NCBI RefSeq assembly: GCF_024296865.1
Contig: NZ_CP101134.1
Span: 186,001 to 250,000 of the forward strand
Direction of reading: 5' to 3'
DNA from: Sphingobacterium sp. LZ7M1
GTDB taxonomy: Bacteria > Bacteroidota > Bacteroidia > Sphingobacteriales > Sphingobacteriaceae
Length of the DNA stretch: 64,000 nt
Within the stretch, counting starts at the first letter, position 1. Every line of letters begins with the position of its first letter. Shown one piece after another: positions 42,431 through 51,103 of the stretch. The position numbers and the translations under genes were made by a program. Under the pieces are notes generated by a model that saw nothing but the letters and a program-made list of their open reading frames with translations, had not been told where the DNA came from and did no database searches.

Positions 42431-44071
42431 ATGTATAGAAAGTTAAGTATTTCTATGTTGTTCTTATGCTTCTGCACCCTGCTTTCGGCACAGGTGGAGC
42501 GGCCGAAGTTAGTGGTAGGCCTGATGGTGGACCAAATGCGTTGGGATTATCTGTACCGTTTTGCGGATCGATACGGGAATGATGGTTTCAAGCGCTTGCT
42601 ACGTTATGGTTTTTCATGTGAAAATGCCATGATCAACTATGTCCCGACCTTCACGGCTATCGGTCATAGTTCGGTTTATACTGGAAGTGTGCCTTCCATT
42701 CACGGCATTGCAGGAAATGACTGGATAGAACAACAAACAGGTACTTCCATGTATTGTACCCAAGATGATGCGGTAGAAGGTGTGGGAACAGCGGAAAAAG
42801 AAGGTAAACAGTCTCCTAGAAACTTGTTGGCTTCTACAGTTACGGATCAATTGAAATTAGCGACCAATTTTCATTCTAAGGTAATCGGTATTGCGATCAA
42901 GGATAGGGGCGGAATCCTACCTGCTGGTCACTTTGCCGATGCTGCTTATTGGTTTGAAGCTAAGTCCGGAGATTGGATCAGCTCAACCTATTACATGGAA
43001 AAACTTCCTCAGTGGGTAGACGGCTTTAATAAACAAAAGCTTGCTGATAAATACCTGAAACAAGATTGGAACACTTTATATCCTATCGATACTTACAAAA
43101 CCAATAGCATCGATGATGATAATGTATATGAAGGGAAGTGGGCTGGCGAAGAAACGGCAGCTTTCCCAAGAAAGACTTCTTTGTTGATGAAGGATGCCGG
43201 TTATGAATTGATCAAATCTACCCCATACGGAAATACCCTTACCCTAGATTTTGCGAAGGAAGCCATCAAAAATGAGAAGCTTGGTAAAAACCCTCAGAAT
43301 GCTACAGATTTTCTTGCAGTAAGTCTATCTGCTACGGATTATGTCGGTCACCGTTATTCGCTATCTTCTGTGGAAATCGAAGATATTTACCTTCGTCTAG
43401 ATCAAGAATTGGCAAAATTCTTTAAATACCTGGATGAAACCGTAGGTAAAGGTAATTATACATTTTTCTTGACAGCAGACCATGCTGCTTCCTATAACTC
43501 TCGTTATTTCATGGATATGCGCGGTAATGGTGGTTATTTCTTTTCGAGACAATTGCAAAGAAATATGAACGATGAGCTGAAAGAGGAATTTGGAAAGGAC
43601 AATTTGATCATCAGTTTAATGAACTACCAAGTTCACTTGAACTATGCTGAAATCGAAAACTCAAAGTTGGATGAGGAGAAAATCAAGAAATCCATCATCA
43701 AGATGCTGAGACATGAAGACGGTGTGGCATATGTCGTGGACATGGAAGGCGGAGAAAACATGATGGTACCTACCGAAATCCGCGAAAAAATCATCAATGG
43801 ATATAACCGCAAACGTAGTGGTGCCATTCAGATCATCACCGAACCGCAATGGTATGACGGTACGCCTCGCTCTACGGGAACTACCCATGGTACATGGACC
43901 CCTTACGACTCGCATATACCATTGGTGTTTATGGGCTGGGGTATCACACCAGGCAAGACCAATAAAGTCGTTCACATTACGGATATTGCGCCTACACTGT
44001 CCTCTTTGCTTCATGTTATGGAGCCCAATGGGTCTATCGGCCAGCCGATTGTAGACGTATTGCAGAAATAG
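42431..44071 (+). CDS. Alkaline phosphatase PafA-like, periplasmic
   Basis: 546 residues, the same length as Chryseobacterium PafA. A signal peptide ends near LLSAQ (21). The metal ligand Asp is in GLMVDQMRWDY (D34) and the nucleophile Thr in VPTFTAIGHSS (T75). N96 (GNDW), K157 and R159 (IKDRGG) line up with the PafA phosphate-binding residues, and FLTADHAA and STGTTHGTW supply further metal ligands. It hydrolyses phosphomonoesters in the periplasm, releasing phosphate without strong repression by phosphate in the known relatives. No Pho-box is evident. Confidence 0.92.
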   Translation: MYRKLSISMLFLCFCTLLSAQVERPKLVVGLMVDQMRWDYLYRFADRYGNDGFKRLLRYGFSCENAMINYVPTFTAIGHSSVYTGSVPSIHGIAGNDWIEQQTGTSMYCTQDDAVEGVGTAEKEGKQSPRNLLASTVTDQLKLATNFHSKVIGIAIKDRGGILPAGHFADAAYWFEAKSGDWISSTYYMEKLPQWVDGFNKQKLADKYLKQDWNTLYPIDTYKTNSIDDDNVYEGKWAGEETAAFPRKTSLLMKDAGYELIKSTPYGNTLTLDFAKEAIKNEKLGKNPQNATDFLAVSLSATDYVGHRYSLSSVEIEDIYLRLDQELAKFFKYLDETVGKGNYTFFLTADHAASYNSRYFMDMRGNGGYFFSRQLQRNMNDELKEEFGKDNLIISLMNYQVHLNYAEIENSKLDEEKIKKSIIKMLRHEDGVAYVVDMEGGENMMVPTEIREKIINGYNRKRSGAIQIITEPQWYDGTPRSTGTTHGTWTPYDSHIPLVFMGWGITPGKTNKVVHITDIAPTLSSLLHVMEPNGSIGQPIVDVLQK

Positions 44072-44091
44072 CTTTATTTTTTATACTTTTG
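44060..44091 (+). promoter_or_regulatory. Promoter of the Rrf2 gene
   Basis: TTG (44060-44062) and TACTTTTG (44084-44091), 21 bases apart, fit the -33/-7 consensus and lie 25 bases before the ATG at 44117. The -33 element overlaps the end of the phosphatase gene. Confidence 0.6.
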
Positions 44092-44116
44092 AAAGGTAAG
44101 ACCAGATCGGTTTGAT

Positions 44117-44563
44117 ATGCTATCGAAGAAAACGAAATACGCGATAAAAGCCCTAATGGTATTAGGCAGAAACTATGGGAAAGAACCCATGCAGATCGGC
44201 AAGATTGCTGAAGAAGAATGTATCCCCAAAAAGTTCCTAGAACAGATCTTGTTGGAAATGCGTAACGCAGGTATTCTTTATTCCAAAAAAGGTGCAGGTG
44301 GTGGCTACAGCTTGAACAAAGCTCCTGAAGACATCTACCTATCGCAGGTCATGCGCCTTATCGATGGTCCCATTGCCCTATTGCCATGTGTCAGCTTGAA
44401 TTTCTATCGTTCTTGTGAAGAATGTGTGGAAGAACATGCCTGCGGCATCAGAGATACCTTTATCGAAGTGAGAAATGCCATGCTGCAGATCTTAAATGAT
44501 ACCAGTATCTCGAATTTAATCAATAAAGAAAAGGAACTGAACCTAGAAGTAGGTAAGGATTAA
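44117..44563 (+). CDS. Rrf2 family transcriptional regulator
   Basis: 148 residues. A winged helix-turn-helix spans about 1-70 (TKYAIKALMVLGRNYGKEPMQIGKIAEEECIPKKFLEQILLEMRNAGIL, then KGAGGGYSL). The effector region holds four clustered cysteines, C91, C100, C103 and C109 (CVSLNFYRSCEECVEEHAC). That suggests an Fe-S cluster or thiol sensor, though the spacing differs from IscR. It has its own promoter and converges with a VOC gene, overlapping by 4 bp. Possible targets include suf or cysteine-metabolism genes, but this is inference. Confidence 0.92.
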   Translation: MLSKKTKYAIKALMVLGRNYGKEPMQIGKIAEEECIPKKFLEQILLEMRNAGILYSKKGAGGGYSLNKAPEDIYLSQVMRLIDGPIALLPCVSLNFYRSCEECVEEHACGIRDTFIEVRNAMLQILNDTSISNLINKEKELNLEVGKD

Positions 44564-44949
44564 ATTTCATAAAGCTCCAAAGGAAGCCCATCTGGATCGG
44601 TGAAAAAAGTAAATTTCTTATTGCTTGTTTCATCAATACGGATGGGCTCTGTTTTTATCCCCTCCTTATTCAATTCTTCCACCTGTTTTTCTATATCCTC
44701 CACCTTGAAAGCGAGATGTCTCAGTCCTCGTGCCTCTGGATAACTTGGCCTATCCGCAGGATTGGGAAATGAGAACAATTCAATGATATATTCGCCCTGA
44801 AGGGCTAGATCCAATTTATAGGAATCTCGCGCCTCTCTATAGGTTTCCTGTAAAATGGTCAAACCTAACACTTCTGTGTAAAATGCCTTGGAAACAGCAT
44901 AGTCCCTACAGATAATGGCTATATGGTGAACGCCCTTAAGCTCTAGCAT
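44560..44949 (-). CDS. VOC-superfamily metalloenzyme (glyoxalase-like)
   Basis: 129 residues with the beta-alpha-beta-beta-beta repeat of the vicinal-oxygen-chelate fold: GVHHIAIICRDYAVSKAFYTEVLGL in the first half and GLRHLAFKVEDIEKQVEELNKEGI in the second. Candidate metal ligands are the early His, a Glu in EYIIELFSF, the His of RHLAF and a C-terminal Glu (LPLELYEI). It resembles YwkD/SMU1112c-type proteins. It overlaps the murF stop by 1 bp and is co-transcribed downstream of murF. The substrate is unknown. Confidence 0.88.
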   Translation of the reverse strand: MLELKGVHHIAIICRDYAVSKAFYTEVLGLTILQETYREARDSYKLDLALQGEYIIELFSFPNPADRPSYPEARGLRHLAFKVEDIEKQVEELNKEGIKTEPIRIDETSNKKFTFFTDPDGLPLELYEI

Positions 44950-46253
44950 TAGAGTACCTCCATTAATTTTTCAAAGGCCATACCTCTTGATGCCTTCAAC
45001 AGGATCATAAAGTCTTCCAAAGGATGTTCCTGAAGATCTTTTTTCAGCTCATCTGTGCTAGCAAAGTAACTCGCTTCGTCATCCTTCAAAGCATAAAAGG
45101 CCTTGCCGACAAAGATCAAACGATCTAATTTCAGACTCTTTGCCTTTTCGATTACCTTTCGGTGTTCGATTTCACTCTGATCTCCCATTTCAAACATGTC
45201 ACCTAAGATTGCAACTTTACGGTCAGCCTGGATAACATCCAGATTGCCCAATGCTGCAGCCATGCTGCTGGCATTTGCATTGTAATAATCTGCAATGATG
45301 GTATTCTTGTCTGTTTTGGTAATTTGCGAACGGTTGTTCTGTGGAACGTAGTTTGCCAAGCCATCATTGATCTGTTCGGTACTCAACCCAAAGGTTTTTC
45401 CAAGTGCCACAGCGGCCAGCATGTTCTCTATATTGTAGGCTCCGGTCAGATGTGTCTTTACTTCCTGTCTATCCTCTTCCCCATTCGTGTTCCAAAATAT
45501 GGTCAGGTAAGGGTCGGCAACGACCAAACCACCCTGAACATCATTCCCTTCGGAAAAACCATAGTGGATGACGTTCTGAAGGCCTCTGTCTGCGGCCATC
45601 TGCATCAGGTATTCATTATCGCCCTGAACGTAGATCTGGCCCTGATGGTCGCGAAGAAAATCATAGAGTTCACCTTTGGCTTTCATGACTCCTTCGAATG
45701 AGCCGAATCCTTCCAGGTGCGCTTTGCCGACATTGGTAATGAAACCATGGGTAGGTTGGGAAATCCCACATAAAAAGGCGATTTCACCCACATGGTTTGC
45801 TCCCATCTCCACGATGGCGATTTCAATATCTTCAGTAAGCGAAAGGATGGTCAAAGGCACACCGATATGGTTGTTCAGGTTGCCCTTTGTGGCATAGCTG
45901 TTGAATTTCTGCGAAAGGACACTGTTCAACAGTTCCTTGCTCGTTGTCTTGCCGTTGGTACCTGTGATGCCGATGAATGGCATTTTTAAATGTTTCCTGT
46001 GGAACCTCGCTAAATCCTGCAAGGTGCTCAATACATCATCTACCAAGATATAGGCCGGATCTTCCTTGTAAAAATTGCTGTCATCAATGATCACGTATTT
46101 TGCGCCAGCAGCCAAGGCTTGGTCCGCAAAACTATTGCCATTGAAGTTGTCGCCCTTCAGCGCAAAAAACAGACAGTCCTTGCTGATAAGACGGGTGTCT
46201 GTACAAACTTTTGGGAATTCTTTATAAATCTGGTAGAGTTGAGCTATTTGCAT
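44949..46253 (-). CDS. murF: UDP-N-acetylmuramoyl-tripeptide--D-alanyl-D-alanine ligase
   Basis: Adds D-Ala-D-Ala to complete the cytoplasmic peptidoglycan precursor. 434 residues from the ATG at 46253. A longer open frame to 46394 runs through a large hairpin and is not used: the -7 box TACCTTTG (minus, 46277 to 46270) lies 16 bases before the chosen ATG. Motifs are the ATP-binding GITGTNGKTTSKELL, the Mur-ligase block VEMGANHVGEIAFL and the C-terminal ADYYNANASSMAAAL. It is first in a two-gene unit with the VOC gene. Confidence 0.95.
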   Translation of the reverse strand: MQIAQLYQIYKEFPKVCTDTRLISKDCLFFALKGDNFNGNSFADQALAAGAKYVIIDDSNFYKEDPAYILVDDVLSTLQDLARFHRKHLKMPFIGITGTNGKTTSKELLNSVLSQKFNSYATKGNLNNHIGVPLTILSLTEDIEIAIVEMGANHVGEIAFLCGISQPTHGFITNVGKAHLEGFGSFEGVMKAKGELYDFLRDHQGQIYVQGDNEYLMQMAADRGLQNVIHYGFSEGNDVQGGLVVADPYLTIFWNTNGEEDRQEVKTHLTGAYNIENMLAAVALGKTFGLSTEQINDGLANYVPQNNRSQITKTDKNTIIADYYNANASSMAAALGNLDVIQADRKVAILGDMFEMGDQSEIEHRKVIEKAKSLKLDRLIFVGKAFYALKDDEASYFASTDELKKDLQEHPLEDFMILLKASRGMAFEKLMEVL

Positions 46254-46337
46254 CACATTTAAATTTAAACAAAGGTAAGCATGCAGTTTTAAAATAAAAT
46301 AAGGAATTAAAAATGAATATTGGGCTTCGGATTTTAC

Positions 46338-46395
46338 TTTGGTCTTATTCGAGACACATTCGGAAAATTCGGAATGTGTCTCGAATAAGACCAAA
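46338..46395. repeat. Perfect 24-bp-stem hairpin upstream of murF
   Basis: The left arm at 46338-46361 (starts TTTGGTCTTATTCGAG) is the exact reverse complement of the right arm at 46372-46395, around a 10-nt centre. It is not flanked by a T run. It lies beyond the pfkA terminator and 61 bases upstream of the murF -7 box. Confidence 0.85.
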
Positions 46396-46435
46396 AGAAT
46401 AGTAAATAAATATTGCAGGTTTGTGCAAAAAGAAA

Positions 46436-46456
46436 GGGCAGCTGTTCAAGCTACCC
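46436..46456 (-). terminator. Terminator of pfkA
   Basis: GGGCAGCT and AGCTACCC pair with one mismatch around GTTCA. On the minus strand TTTCTTTTT follows; T residues also follow on the plus strand. It lies 24 bases after the pfkA stop. Confidence 0.7.
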
Positions 46457-46479
46457 CTCTATTTTTTTAGAACCATATC

Positions 46480-47454
46480 TTATAGAGATAGGATCTCTAC
46501 GATACGAGTAAGATTCTCGTTTACTTTATCGATATGCTTGATGGCCTTGTTGAACGGGGTAAATTGGACGTTTCCGCAGATTAAGCCTGCCATTTCAGCC
46601 TTACGGCCTTCAATAAGCCCCTCTACGGCAGCAACTCCTAAGCGGCTTGCCAATACACGGTCCATACAGGTTGGTGAACCACCACGCTGGATGTGGCCTA
46701 AGATCGAAAGACGTACATCGTAGGCAGGAAAGTTCGCTTGGATCTTTTCTGCTACGACCATTCCACCCTCTTTATCCCCTTCAGCAACAATGATAATTCG
46801 GGAAGATTTGTTTTTTCTGGTTTTGTCAAGGCGCTTCATGATCGCATCATAATCTACCTCCAACTCAGGGATTAGAACCGCTTCGGCACCTGTACTGATA
46901 CCTGAACGCAAAGCGATCAGTCCAGAGTCCCTACCCATTACTTCTACGACAAATAGACGGTCATGGGATTCTGCTGTATCTCTGATTTTATCGACAGCCT
47001 CTACCACCGTATTGATCGCTGTGTCATATCCGATGGTAAAATCTGTACCATTTAGGTCATTGTCGATCGTGCCGGGCATTCCGATGATCGGAATGTCAAA
47101 CTCTTCGATAAATTTGGAAGCTCCGGTAAACGTACCGTCACCACCAATTACGACCAAAGCGTCGATATTATGTTTCTTAAGGTTTTCATAAGCTTGCTTC
47201 CTACCCTCTACGGTACGGAATTCATCGCTTCTTGCAGTTTTAAGGATGGTGCCACCACGTTGGATAATGTTGGCAACGGATTTAGCGTCCATTGGAGTAA
47301 TATCTCCTTGTACCATTCCGTCATATCCTCTACGGATACCAAACATATTTTTACCGTGATAGATTCCTGTTCTGATAACTGCACGAATTCCTGCATTCAT
47401 GCCGGGGGAGTCTCCTCCGGACGTCAATACTGCGATGTTGTTAATGTTGCTCAT
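46480..47454 (-). CDS. pfkA: ATP-dependent 6-phosphofructokinase
   Basis: Phosphorylates fructose 6-phosphate in glycolysis. 324 residues, the standard bacterial length. ATP binding: LTSGGDSPGMNAGIRAV (about 10-26) and GGDGTFTGA. The catalytic Asp is in MPGTIDNDLNGTDFTIGYDTA, and substrate residues lie in VEVMGRDSG. A Gly at the GGDGT position fits use of ATP rather than pyrophosphate. The -7 box TATATTTG (minus, 47466 to 47459) is only 4 bases from the ATG, so the mRNA may be leaderless. Confidence 0.97.
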   Translation of the reverse strand: MSNINNIAVLTSGGDSPGMNAGIRAVIRTGIYHGKNMFGIRRGYDGMVQGDITPMDAKSVANIIQRGGTILKTARSDEFRTVEGRKQAYENLKKHNIDALVVIGGDGTFTGASKFIEEFDIPIIGMPGTIDNDLNGTDFTIGYDTAINTVVEAVDKIRDTAESHDRLFVVEVMGRDSGLIALRSGISTGAEAVLIPELEVDYDAIMKRLDKTRKNKSSRIIIVAEGDKEGGMVVAEKIQANFPAYDVRLSILGHIQRGGSPTCMDRVLASRLGVAAVEGLIEGRKAEMAGLICGNVQFTPFNKAIKHIDKVNENLTRIVEILSL

Positions 47455-47506
47455 AGTTCAAATATACCGAAATACTTATTTTTTGTGTATTAAATTGTTA
47501 GAAAGC

Positions 47507-49228
47507 CTATTTCTTTGCCTTATAAGCATCAATTGCCGATTGCAGATATGCTCTGTAGCTTTCGATGTTATAGTTGGCACCACTGGTAGGAACCAATAGT
47601 TCTTCATTGTTATCTAACATTGCGTATAACGGTTGTGAGTTTGAGTTGAATTTAGAAATCTGGAAATCCGTGTTCTTTCTGCCGACGGTGTTGATTTTCT
47701 TGCCTGTAGTTTCAGAAACGAACTGTTCAGCTTCAGGTAATTTCAAATCGTAGTCATCCACATAAAGTTCGGCAAGGATAAAGTTTTCATTGATCATTTG
47801 CTTGATCCCTGGGTCAGACCATACGTCAGCTTCCATTTTTCTACAGTTTACACAGTTCCAGCCTGTAAAGTCTACCAATAAAGGTTTGTCCTGCGCTTTT
47901 GCTGCGGCTAATGCTTCATCGTAATCATAATATGGATCCATTCCCTTGATTGTAGCACGATCATGGAAGTGGTTGAAATATTTACGGCTTGTGGCATCTG
48001 CTGAAATAGCATGTCCTCCTCCAGTTTGTGTTCCAGCGGAGATGTCAAAATCCTGCGTACCGATGGGAGGTAAGAAAGCGGCGATTGATTTCAATGGCGC
48101 TCCCCACATGCCTGGGATCATATAGACCACAAAAGAAAAGACCAGGATGGAAATGACCGTCCTCGGAACGGACATGTATTTTAGATCGCTATCATGTGCA
48201 AACTTGATCTTTCCAATTAGGTATAGTCCCATCAATCCAAAGATCACGATCCACAATGCCAGGAATACCTCGCGGTCAAGGAATTGCCAGTTGTAAGCTA
48301 GGTCGACATTTGAAAGGAATTTCAAAGCCAGGGCCAATTCCAAGAAACCAAGTACCACCTTTACGCTATTTAACCAACCGCCAGATTTGGGCATGGATTT
48401 CAATAGGGCAGGGAACATGGCAAACAATACAAATGGAATCGCCAATGCGAATGAAAATCCAAACATGGCAATGGCAGGGCCTAAGCGGTCGCCTTTAACG
48501 GCAGCATTTACCAATACCGTTCCGATGATCGGACCGGTACAAGAAAAGGATACCACGGCTAAACTGGCTGCCATAAAGAAGTAGCCGATCATACCACCTT
48601 TGTCGGATTTTTCATCGATCTTATTGACAAATTTGCTCGGCAAGGTGATTTCAAATGCTCCAAAGAATGATGCTGCAAAGAAGACGAGCATCAAGAAAAA
48701 GAAGAAGTTGAACACCCCATTGGTCGAAAGGGCGTTAAGCGCCTCAGGACCGAATGCGATGGTAATCAGCATTCCTAAAGCCACATAGATTACAATGATA
48801 AACAAGCCATAGGTTAGGGCTTGGGATACTGCCTGTAATTTAGAGGCTGATTTTTTCGTGAAGAAACTAACGGTCAAAGGAACCATCGGGAAGATACAAG
48901 GCATCAAGAATGCCAGGAAACCACCTAGGAGCCCTTCGATGAAAATCCCCCATAGGGAAGTGCTTTCGGATTGTCCGTCTGAAGATACGACCGTTGGACT
49001 AACTGCTGTGCTATCCGTCGCAGATGCAGAAGTGTCGGTTCCATCGGAAAACTCTACATCACCAAAGTCCGTGATCAAGCTATCGCCCGAACTGCTTTCT
49101 TCTTGGCCAGAGCTAAATTCAACGTCTTCAATATTGATAAGTGTATCTTGGGAAATTCCTTTTAGGGGAGTTATTGCTATAAGAAATAGCCAACTTAAGG
49201 CTATTAAGGCATTTTTTAAGCTAAACAT
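47507..49228 (-). CDS. DsbD-like thiol:disulfide transporter (membrane and thioredoxin domains)
   Basis: 573 residues. A signal peptide and an acidic Ser-rich linker (about 30-90) replace the usual alpha domain. The eight-helix transmembrane domain follows, with redox cysteines C111 (LMPCIFPMVP) and C230 (FSCTGPIIG). The C-terminal thioredoxin-like gamma domain has C459-V-N-C462. It carries electrons from cytoplasmic thioredoxin to the periplasm. The missing alpha domain is encoded separately upstream, 76 bp away behind a terminator-like hairpin. Likely acceptors include periplasmic TlpA-type thioredoxins. Confidence 0.92.
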   Translation of the reverse strand: MFSLKNALIALSWLFLIAITPLKGISQDTLINIEDVEFSSGQEESSSGDSLITDFGDVEFSDGTDTSASATDSTAVSPTVVSSDGQSESTSLWGIFIEGLLGGFLAFLMPCIFPMVPLTVSFFTKKSASKLQAVSQALTYGLFIIVIYVALGMLITIAFGPEALNALSTNGVFNFFFFLMLVFFAASFFGAFEITLPSKFVNKIDEKSDKGGMIGYFFMAASLAVVSFSCTGPIIGTVLVNAAVKGDRLGPAIAMFGFSFALAIPFVLFAMFPALLKSMPKSGGWLNSVKVVLGFLELALALKFLSNVDLAYNWQFLDREVFLALWIVIFGLMGLYLIGKIKFAHDSDLKYMSVPRTVISILVFSFVVYMIPGMWGAPLKSIAAFLPPIGTQDFDISAGTQTGGGHAISADATSRKYFNHFHDRATIKGMDPYYDYDEALAAAKAQDKPLLVDFTGWNCVNCRKMEADVWSDPGIKQMINENFILAELYVDDYDLKLPEAEQFVSETTGKKINTVGRKNTDFQISKFNSNSQPLYAMLDNNEELLVPTSGANYNIESYRAYLQSAIDAYKAKK

Positions 49229-49256
49229 ATTTGATTATTATCGGGATAAATTAAGA

Positions 49257-49282
49257 AAAAGGCAGGGGTTATCCTGCCTTTT
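49257..49282 (-). terminator. Hairpin terminator between the two DsbD genes
   Basis: AAAAGGCAGG (49257-49266) and CCTGCCTTTT (49273-49282) form a 10-bp stem with a 6-nt loop; on the minus strand T residues follow. It lies between the alpha-domain gene and the transporter gene, so it may attenuate rather than fully stop transcription. Confidence 0.75.
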
Positions 49283-49304
49283 GGTTTCTTTCTTTATTGA
49301 TTTG

Positions 49305-49757
49305 TTACTTGATTGTAACTGCAAATTCGTACTCATCTGGTGGTAAACAACGCTCTTTATCACAAGCCATAAATGTTGCTACACCTTTAACCGTAGTTGG
49401 TTTGTTGTTTGCCAATTTTACTTTTTGTTGGAATACAACTTCTCCGTTATAGTAAGGGACATTCATTTTGAACACGTCCTCAAACTTCGTTTTTGGCTCT
49501 TTAGCTGCTGGTTTTCCAGTGATCTTTGCTCCATTTGCAGGAGTAAAGGTAAATGAAGTAGAAATTGGGCCTCCGGAAGGTACGTTCAATCCGTAAATAT
49601 GCCAGCCTTGTTCTACATTGGCTTTTAATAAGATAACAGCTTCATTGTTAGGAAGTTTCTTAAAGCCTACTGACCATTTTACAGGGTTTACCACCTGAGC
49701 AAATGTCCCAGATACGGCAAACACTAAAAATGCAATTAATAGATTTATTTTTTTCAT
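49305..49757 (-). CDS. Stand-alone DsbD alpha-domain-like periplasmic protein
   Basis: 150 residues with a signal peptide ending near GTFAQ (21). The mature protein is one immunoglobulin-like domain of the DsbD N-terminal type: VKWSVGFKKLPNNEAVILLKANVEQGWHIYG, and near the end the cysteine pair C132 and C137 (ACDKERCLPP), matching the CxxxxC found in DsbD alpha. It would accept electrons from the neighbouring transporter and pass them to periplasmic substrates. A -7 box TAACTTTG (minus, 49818 to 49811) lies 53 bases upstream. Confidence 0.88.
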   Translation of the reverse strand: MKKINLLIAFLVFAVSGTFAQVVNPVKWSVGFKKLPNNEAVILLKANVEQGWHIYGLNVPSGGPISTSFTFTPANGAKITGKPAAKEPKTKFEDVFKMNVPYYNGEVVFQQKVKLANNKPTTVKGVATFMACDKERCLPPDEYEFAVTIK

Positions 49758-49854
49758 AAATAACCGTTTTATTCTTATGTATGACTAATTTATGTCCATA
49801 AAGTTTAATTCAAAGTTAGTATTATCTCCAATATTTAATGTAGATGTAATGATT

Positions 49855-50634
49855 TTATTGCATTATAAATACAACTTCCTTGAAATAATAACGACGCTCT
49901 TCATCTTCGACATTCAGGATTAATCCGCCGTTTTCTTCCACCCTGAGTAAGGTGGCCTCAAAAACCTGATTATGGGCGGCATATTTTGCGGGCTCTCCCC
50001 GTCTGAATAGCTGTTGGTTATATGTTTGCAATAGATCCGCATCTGTTATCTTATTGGATCGATACTCTTCCACTCTTTGCTGAATTTGTAACAAGAGGTT
50101 AATACATGCTGTTTTTAGGTCAGGAATAAAAAGCCCGGTCTCATTAAATATAGAACTGGCGCTGTCCATGAGCTCGCCAAAAAATTGCTTTTGGTTGACA
50201 TTCACGCCGATGCCTATTACTGACTGCTTGATTTCACGGCTATTGCTGCTGTTTTCTATTAAGATTCCTGTTACCTTTTTATCTCCTAACATGATATCAT
50301 TTGGCCATTTGATACTGGCCTTGACCGAAAGGGATTTTAGCCAATCGACTATTCCCAGGCTGATTAACATGTTCAGTATGAAGTGTTTTTGAAGATTTAG
50401 GAAGGTTGGGTACAGGACGAAACTGAAGGTGATATTGCTGTTTGGTTCGGATAACCAAGAGTTATCGCGTTGACCACGGCCTTGGGTCTGGTTTTTTGCC
50501 ATAATGGCAGTCCATTCGGCTAGTGGCTTGAAATTTGACAATTGAGATTTCAAATAATCATTGGTAGAGCCGATCTCGTCCAAAACAATTAGTGTTTGGC
50601 GTAGTGATTCTCCCGAAAATGTGTTATTTTGCAA
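49855..50634 (-). CDS. birA: Biotin--[acetyl-CoA-carboxylase] ligase
   Basis: Attaches biotin to carrier proteins such as acetyl-CoA carboxylase. 259 residues: the biotinyl-AMP-binding loop is KNQTQGRGQRDNSW, followed by SIKWPNDIMLGDKKVTGILIEN and GIGVNVNQ. A small C-terminal domain is present, but there is no N-terminal DNA-binding domain, so it is not a repressor. The start is a TTG at 50634: an in-frame stop lies two codons upstream and no ATG is available near the conserved N-terminus (QNNTFSG). It is divergent from rsfS. Confidence 0.94.
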   Translation of the reverse strand: MQNNTFSGESLRQTLIVLDEIGSTNDYLKSQLSNFKPLAEWTAIMAKNQTQGRGQRDNSWLSEPNSNITFSFVLYPTFLNLQKHFILNMLISLGIVDWLKSLSVKASIKWPNDIMLGDKKVTGILIENSSNSREIKQSVIGIGVNVNQKQFFGELMDSASSIFNETGLFIPDLKTACINLLLQIQQRVEEYRSNKITDADLLQTYNQQLFRRGEPAKYAAHNQVFEATLLRVEENGGLILNVEDEERRYYFKEVVFIMQ

Positions 50635-50695
50635 AAGATATTATATTAAAAAATAGTTTGAAACAATTTATTAGTCAAAAGTATAATAAATCTTA

Positions 50696-51070
50696 ATGAG
50701 TAAAAACAAAAAATCTTTGTTGTCAGAGAAGCTAGCAGATGTGGTGATCCATGGGATGCAGGAGAAAAAAGGCAACGAAATCGTGAGGATGGATATGCGA
50801 GAGGTGAACGGCACCTTGTCTGACTATTTTGTAATCTGCCATGCTGATTCTACGGTTCAAGTAAACGCGATAGCCAAGAGCGTTGAAGATGAAGTTTATA
50901 AAGCATTTGGCCAAGACCCATGGCATAAAGAAGGCCAGGGCAACGGCGAATGGATTCTGCTTGATTTTATCGATGTAGTAGTTCATATCTTTAAAACAGA
51001 TAAGCGGGAGCATTATAGGATAGAGGACCTGTGGGGGGATGCGCACATGAGCAAATACCAGAGCGCATAA
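50696..51070 (+). CDS. rsfS: Ribosomal silencing factor RsfS
   Basis: Binds L14 on the large subunit and blocks subunit joining when nutrients are short. 124 residues with the conserved core DMREVNGTLSDYFVICHADSTVQVNAIAKSV and the C-terminal GEWILLDFIDVVVHIFKTDKREHYRIEDLW, which is diagnostic. It leads the rsfS-ftsH-LUD-rhomboid run; ftsH starts 33 bp later. Confidence 0.96.
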   Translation: MSKNKKSLLSEKLADVVIHGMQEKKGNEIVRMDMREVNGTLSDYFVICHADSTVQVNAIAKSVEDEVYKAFGQDPWHKEGQGNGEWILLDFIDVVVHIFKTDKREHYRIEDLWGDAHMSKYQSA

Positions 51071-51103
51071 TAATTGTTGTGAAACGTAGAATAAGAGTAA
51101 TAA

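Noticed and set aside
46253..46394. Longer murF start at 46394
   Set aside because: The extension would cross the -7 box and the large hairpin and has no MurF-like residues; the ATG at 46253 has a promoter 16 bases away.
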